A DNA stretch of 64,000 nucleotides, from assembly GCF_002019645.1 (NCBI RefSeq), contig NZ_KV917374.1, positions 4,104,696 through 4,168,695 of the forward strand. Direction: 5' to 3'. This DNA is from Litchfieldia alkalitelluris (GTDB taxonomy: Bacteria > Bacillota > Bacilli > Bacillales > Bacillaceae_L). The position numbers and the translations under genes are program-made. Below are positions 60,803 through 64,000 of the stretch, in pieces. The notes under the pieces were generated by a model. That model saw only the letters and a program-made list of their open reading frames with translations, was not told where the DNA came from and searched no databases. The stretch's first letter is position 1. Every line of letters begins with the position of its first letter.

Positions 60803-62944
60803 CTATTTAATGCTTGAAAACAACTCAGGACGTACCGTATTAGATTTTACCCCTTCTTCATCTGTTTGTGTATTATACGGGACTACATAATATGAAGGAA
60901 GAGAAAAAATATTGATATTTTCAATTTCAAAAATCCCTTCACCTTCAATACTAGCTATAAACTCTGGTTCACCTTGCGTTGTTTTATAAACATGGTACTC
61001 CACTCTTTTATCACTTGATGGTGTCCAAGTTAACGATACTGTAAATAATCCAAGGGGGCGAAATGAAATATCTGCCTTTAGGTCATCAACCTGAGCTAAT
61101 CGGATCGGGGGCTCGAGTTCAGTAACATCTGTTGGGATTGTAAAGGCTACTTCTTTAGGTAACCTAGACTTTTCAAGAATGTCTTTAAATAACTTTGTCG
61201 GGAATGAGCTTCCTTGTTGTAAATAGTGCTGTTCATCGGTTCGATCATACCCCATCCATACGGCACCTACTACAGAAGGAGTATATCCAACAAACCAGGC
61301 ATCCTTAATTGCTCCTTCTTTTGCAGGATAATTAGTAGTGCCTGTCTTCCCTGCAAGTGCACCTGAATAGGAACCTAATCTAGCAGTACCTTCATCAACG
61401 ACCCCTTCAAGCATTCTTGTCATATACCATGCTGTTTGTTTTGAGAATACATCCTTTTCCTCAATGCTTGCTTGCCCGACTACCTTATCATTTCTATCAA
61501 CAATCTTTGAAATCACGTGTGGCTGAACAATATTCCCACCATTCGCGAATGCCCGATATGCTTTTGCCATATTTATCGGAGAAATACCATCCTCTAATCC
61601 TCCAAGAGCAATGGATAGACCATTATCTGGAATGGTTATCCCCGATTTCGCGAGGTATTTCTTACCTGTTTCTATACCAAGTTGATCTAACATCCACACG
61701 GCTGGAGCATTAGCGGATTCCAAAAGCGCATCATACATGGATATTTTCTCTTTATAGATATTGTTATAATTTTTCGGTTCATATTCTCCATAGGTAAGCT
61801 TTTGGTCAACCAGCATTGAATAAGGTTCAAATTTATCTTCTTCAAGAGCCGGTCCATAAACAGCTAACGGCTTTATCGTGGAGCCAGGTTGTCTCTTGAC
61901 CTCTACGCGATTAAGCCCTCTTTGAACATACTCACGTCCTCCTATTGCTGCGATAACACCACCAGTTTTATTATCTAGTAATACAAAAGAACCCTCGGCT
62001 TTATCATCTGTGCCTGGAAAATAGCTAGAATTTTGAAATAACTGATAAGCGATGTCCTGAACCTCTCGTTTTAGTGGAACAGTGATTGTATATCCACCAC
62101 GTAATAGTTCTTCATTTGATAAACCATATAACGTTTTTGCCTCATTAAACACCATATCAATATATGTCATAAGTTCAGGAGCTGAAGTATCTTGATGTAC
62201 ATTCAATGTAACCACTCTTCCTTGGTAACGAACAGCTTCTTCGGCAGTTAAGAATCCACGGTCTTCCATAATACTTAAAATAAGATCTCTTCTATTCTTA
62301 GCGTTATCTAAGTTTAAGATTGGCGAATAGGTTGAGGGTGCCTTAGGAATCCCAGCCAATAATGCTCCTTCTTCTGCAGTTAAATCGTTAACATTCTTGT
62401 TAAAATAAAGCTTGGACGCTGCCTGAATACCATATGCTCCATGACCAAAATAAATACGATTTAAATACATCTCTAGTAGTTTACTCTTACTATATTTTTT
62501 TTCTAAGTTGAGGGCAATAACCACTTCTTTTGTCTTCCTCAGCCATGTTTTATCACTAGTAAGAAAGACATTTTTTGCAAGTTGCTGTGTGATTGTACTA
62601 CCACCTTCAACCTTACTTCCTGCCATAATGTCTTTATATAATGCACGGGTAATTGAACGGATATCAATGCCATGATGTTGATAGAAACGTGTGTCCTCTA
62701 CGGCAACAAATGCATTTTGGACATAATCTGGAACATCATCAATTGTTACCAAATCCCTGTTTTCCAAGTATAATTTGGTGATTAAATTACCTTCCTCATC
62801 AACAAGCTTTGTGGCTGAATTCATAACAAGCATTTTTTCATCAATCACATAGTCACCAGCGAAAAGGATAAGTAAATATCCAACAAAACTAAGCAACACA
62901 GTCAATACGACTGCAACGCTTGTAAACAATAACTTCTTTTTCAT
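60803..62944 (-). CDS. pbpF: Class A penicillin-binding protein (PbpF-like)
   Basis: A 713-residue bifunctional peptidoglycan synthase. One N-terminal membrane helix (LLFTSVAVVLTVLLSFVGYLLIL), a GT51 glycosyltransferase domain with catalytic Glu in AVEDTRFYQHHGID (near residue 86) and GGSTITQQLAKNVFL, then a transpeptidase with PGSTIKPLAVY (SxxK), SANAPAVWML and AGKTGTTN. The end has a fibronectin-like domain (VSLTWTPSSDKRVEYHVYK). Length is as in B. subtilis PbpF, and pbpF lies next to hemE there too. ATG 62944 has AGGAGAGG upstream; an earlier in-frame start overlaps that site. Confidence 0.93.
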   Translation of the reverse strand: MKKKLLFTSVAVVLTVLLSFVGYLLILFAGDYVIDEKMLVMNSATKLVDEEGNLITKLYLENRDLVTIDDVPDYVQNAFVAVEDTRFYQHHGIDIRSITRALYKDIMAGSKVEGGSTITQQLAKNVFLTSDKTWLRKTKEVVIALNLEKKYSKSKLLEMYLNRIYFGHGAYGIQAASKLYFNKNVNDLTAEEGALLAGIPKAPSTYSPILNLDNAKNRRDLILSIMEDRGFLTAEEAVRYQGRVVTLNVHQDTSAPELMTYIDMVFNEAKTLYGLSNEELLRGGYTITVPLKREVQDIAYQLFQNSSYFPGTDDKAEGSFVLLDNKTGGVIAAIGGREYVQRGLNRVEVKRQPGSTIKPLAVYGPALEEDKFEPYSMLVDQKLTYGEYEPKNYNNIYKEKISMYDALLESANAPAVWMLDQLGIETGKKYLAKSGITIPDNGLSIALGGLEDGISPINMAKAYRAFANGGNIVQPHVISKIVDRNDKVVGQASIEEKDVFSKQTAWYMTRMLEGVVDEGTARLGSYSGALAGKTGTTNYPAKEGAIKDAWFVGYTPSVVGAVWMGYDRTDEQHYLQQGSSFPTKLFKDILEKSRLPKEVAFTIPTDVTELEPPIRLAQVDDLKADISFRPLGLFTVSLTWTPSSDKRVEYHVYKTTQGEPEFIASIEGEGIFEIENINIFSLPSYYVVPYNTQTDEEGVKSNTVRPELFSSIK

Positions 62945-63164
62945 TGACGACACCTCTCCTTTCATTCGGTGATCAGGAATCGTGTTTATCTATACGAATT
63001 TACGACAGAGGATATTGCATAACAATCATATAGTAAATTCGACAAATTTTGTACAATTTTATGTGTATTTATTTAATGATTATTATTAGAGTAAATCTTT
63101 CACAGTATGTATAATAAAAGCAATTAATGTCTAATTTTTCCTAACAGCTGATATACTTAACAAT

Positions 63165-63285
63165 ATAAAAGCGGAATCGCCTCGATCAGACCCGAAAGGA
63201 GATGGTGGACACTGACTAGGAAGCTTGCTTCCGCCGGAAGGGTCTGAAGCTCTCGAGGGACTAGGCGCTGGAGCTAGACAAAGAA
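63165..63285. repeat. Module B-related palindromic repeat
   Basis: AAAGCGGAATCGCCTCG at the left and GGCGCTGGAGCTAGACA at the right are the two ends of module B (seen at 12356-12480 and elsewhere) around a different centre (CCCGAAAGGAGATGG, GCTTGCTTCCGCCGG). It lies between pbpF and hmoB, which diverge. Confidence 0.82.
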
Positions 63286-63334
63286 TTGATTCAAATTATA
63301 TACATTCTCATATCTTAAGAAAGAGGTGTTTTAG

Positions 63335-63847
63335 TTGAACCTATATATGACACAAGGGACCCCAGAGTATTTATTAAAGTTAAAAAATCAACACACAAAT
63401 ACAGAGATGTTTCTTTTCGAAAATGAAGATCGTGGATTATTAATTCATGAAACGAGCAATGAAACAGTTTTTCAAGAACCAAGAACGTATGAAGTGGTAG
63501 ATCAGGTAGGTGAATTAAAAAATAATAGCTTTGTTGTATGCAATAACATCCCCGTTACAGATGAAGGTCGACCAGTTTTTGAATACCGATTCAAGAATCG
63601 TGCAGGCTTAATTGAAAAAGAACCAGGATTTGTTGCAATAAGAGTCCTCCGACCAGTCGATAGTGATACATATGTGATTATGACTCTTTGGAACGAAGAA
63701 AAAGATTTTAAACAATGGCAACAATCAAAAGCCTATGAGCATGCTCATAAAAAAAGAGGCACTTCAGAGGGAATTGATCACCAAAAGTCCTATTTCCCTC
63801 GTCCTTCATATGTTACAACCTATACAGAATATGTCGAAGAAGACTAG
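63335..63847 (+). CDS. hmoB: Heme-degrading monooxygenase HmoB
   Basis: A 170-residue protein with an ABM/IsdG-type fold at the C-terminal half: FKNRAGLIEKEPGFVAIRVLRPVDSDTYVIMTLWNEEKDFKQWQQSKAYEHAHKKRG, where the Asn of KNRAG and the His of HAHKKRG fit the heme-binding and catalytic residues. It opens heme to release iron. The N-terminal half (MNLYMTQGTPEYLLKL...) matches B. subtilis HmoB (YhgC). The start is TTG 63335, 6 nt after AAGAGGTG; the ATG at 63347 would cut conserved residues. Its place beside hemEHY and pbpF is conserved. Confidence 0.93.
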   Translation: MNLYMTQGTPEYLLKLKNQHTNTEMFLFENEDRGLLIHETSNETVFQEPRTYEVVDQVGELKNNSFVVCNNIPVTDEGRPVFEYRFKNRAGLIEKEPGFVAIRVLRPVDSDTYVIMTLWNEEKDFKQWQQSKAYEHAHKKRGTSEGIDHQKSYFPRPSYVTTYTEYVEED

Positions 63848-63854
63848 AAAAGCA

Positions 63855-64000
63855 TGCGGCGCCCGCCTATCGGCACAGGTATAAGACAATCAGCTCACAA
63901 GAATGAATTCTTTTGAATCTTTGAAGGTGCTTTTTGCTCTTCCGCCTGAGATTGACTAGATATTATTGGATATAAGAGACGATGTGGCCTTAAGTTAGAG
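63855..64000. repeat. Worn module B-like repeat at the window edge
   Basis: GCGGCGCCCGCCTATCGG and CACAGGTATAAGACAATC echo the module B end (GGCGCTCGTTCATCGGCGACAGGCATAAGACAAG), then fades out. There is no gene up to the window end. Confidence 0.55.

Overview
The window is chromosomal DNA of a low-GC, endospore-forming Bacillaceae bacterium (Bacillus, Metabacillus or Cytobacillus type; genus not resolvable from this sequence alone). Support comes from a gerP spore-germination gene end, comK, the coproporphyrin-type heme genes hemE-hemH-hemY, AddAB instead of RecBCD, strong AGGAGG-type ribosome binding sites and frequent TTG/GTG starts. From memory of B. subtilis, the backbone follows its yhf-yhj-yis region in reverse: hmoB, pbpF, hemEHY, yhfH, yhfI, lcfB, yhfN, lplJ, comK, yhjD-like, yhjE-like, sip, addBA, yisB, gerP. 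Several blocks interrupt that backbone.

Layout: 1-1950 holds the gerP end, a small Gly/Tyr-rich protein, an HNH protein (yisB) and a DegV protein. 1980-3356 is a 52-bp tandem array at the place where sbcDC would be expected downstream of addA. 3509-10748 is addBA. 10952-17382 holds single-gene accessory functions (MFS, GNATs, HAD, a self-regulated XRE/membrane pair, YdcF, DUF421). 17593-33080 is a coherent catabolic-looking cluster: acyl-CoA ligase, MOSC protein, thiolase, SDR, alpha/beta hydrolase, KAS III/HMG-CoA-synthase-like enzyme, small protein, complete Liv-type ABC importer, and a 1080-residue MalT/SARP-hybrid regulator. 33326-38966 holds signal peptidase, a DedA-like protein, an S9 peptidase, a yhjD-like gene, a TnpB remnant and comK. 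39060-47000 is rich in repeats and decayed genes (aceA 3' fragment, frameshifted DUF3231 gene) around lplJ, an IDEAL protein and an M48 protease. 47221-51290 has azlCD and a three-gene ABC importer. 52193-63847 has lcfB with a FadR operator, yhfI, yhfH, a LacI regulator, hemEHY, pbpF and hmoB.

Most notable: the promoters of the liv operon and of the acyl-CoA ligase gene share one architecture, two GTTACA-core heptamers 11 bp apart followed 10 bp later by a -10 hexamer. This is what a SARP-type regulator would be expected to bind, and a SARP-type gene sits next to the operon. I infer a small regulon for import and CoA-dependent breakdown of an unidentified organic acid.

The intergenic DNA is unusually structured. 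Three sequence-unrelated tandem arrays have unit lengths of 52, 104 and 52 bp. A miniature transposon family of about 160 bp has GGCT(C)TTTTC ends; two copies have perfect 8-bp target duplications and sit exactly on gene stop codons. A modular GC-rich repeat family is joined by a common palindromic linker. All functional calls rest on reading the sequence; no database search was run.
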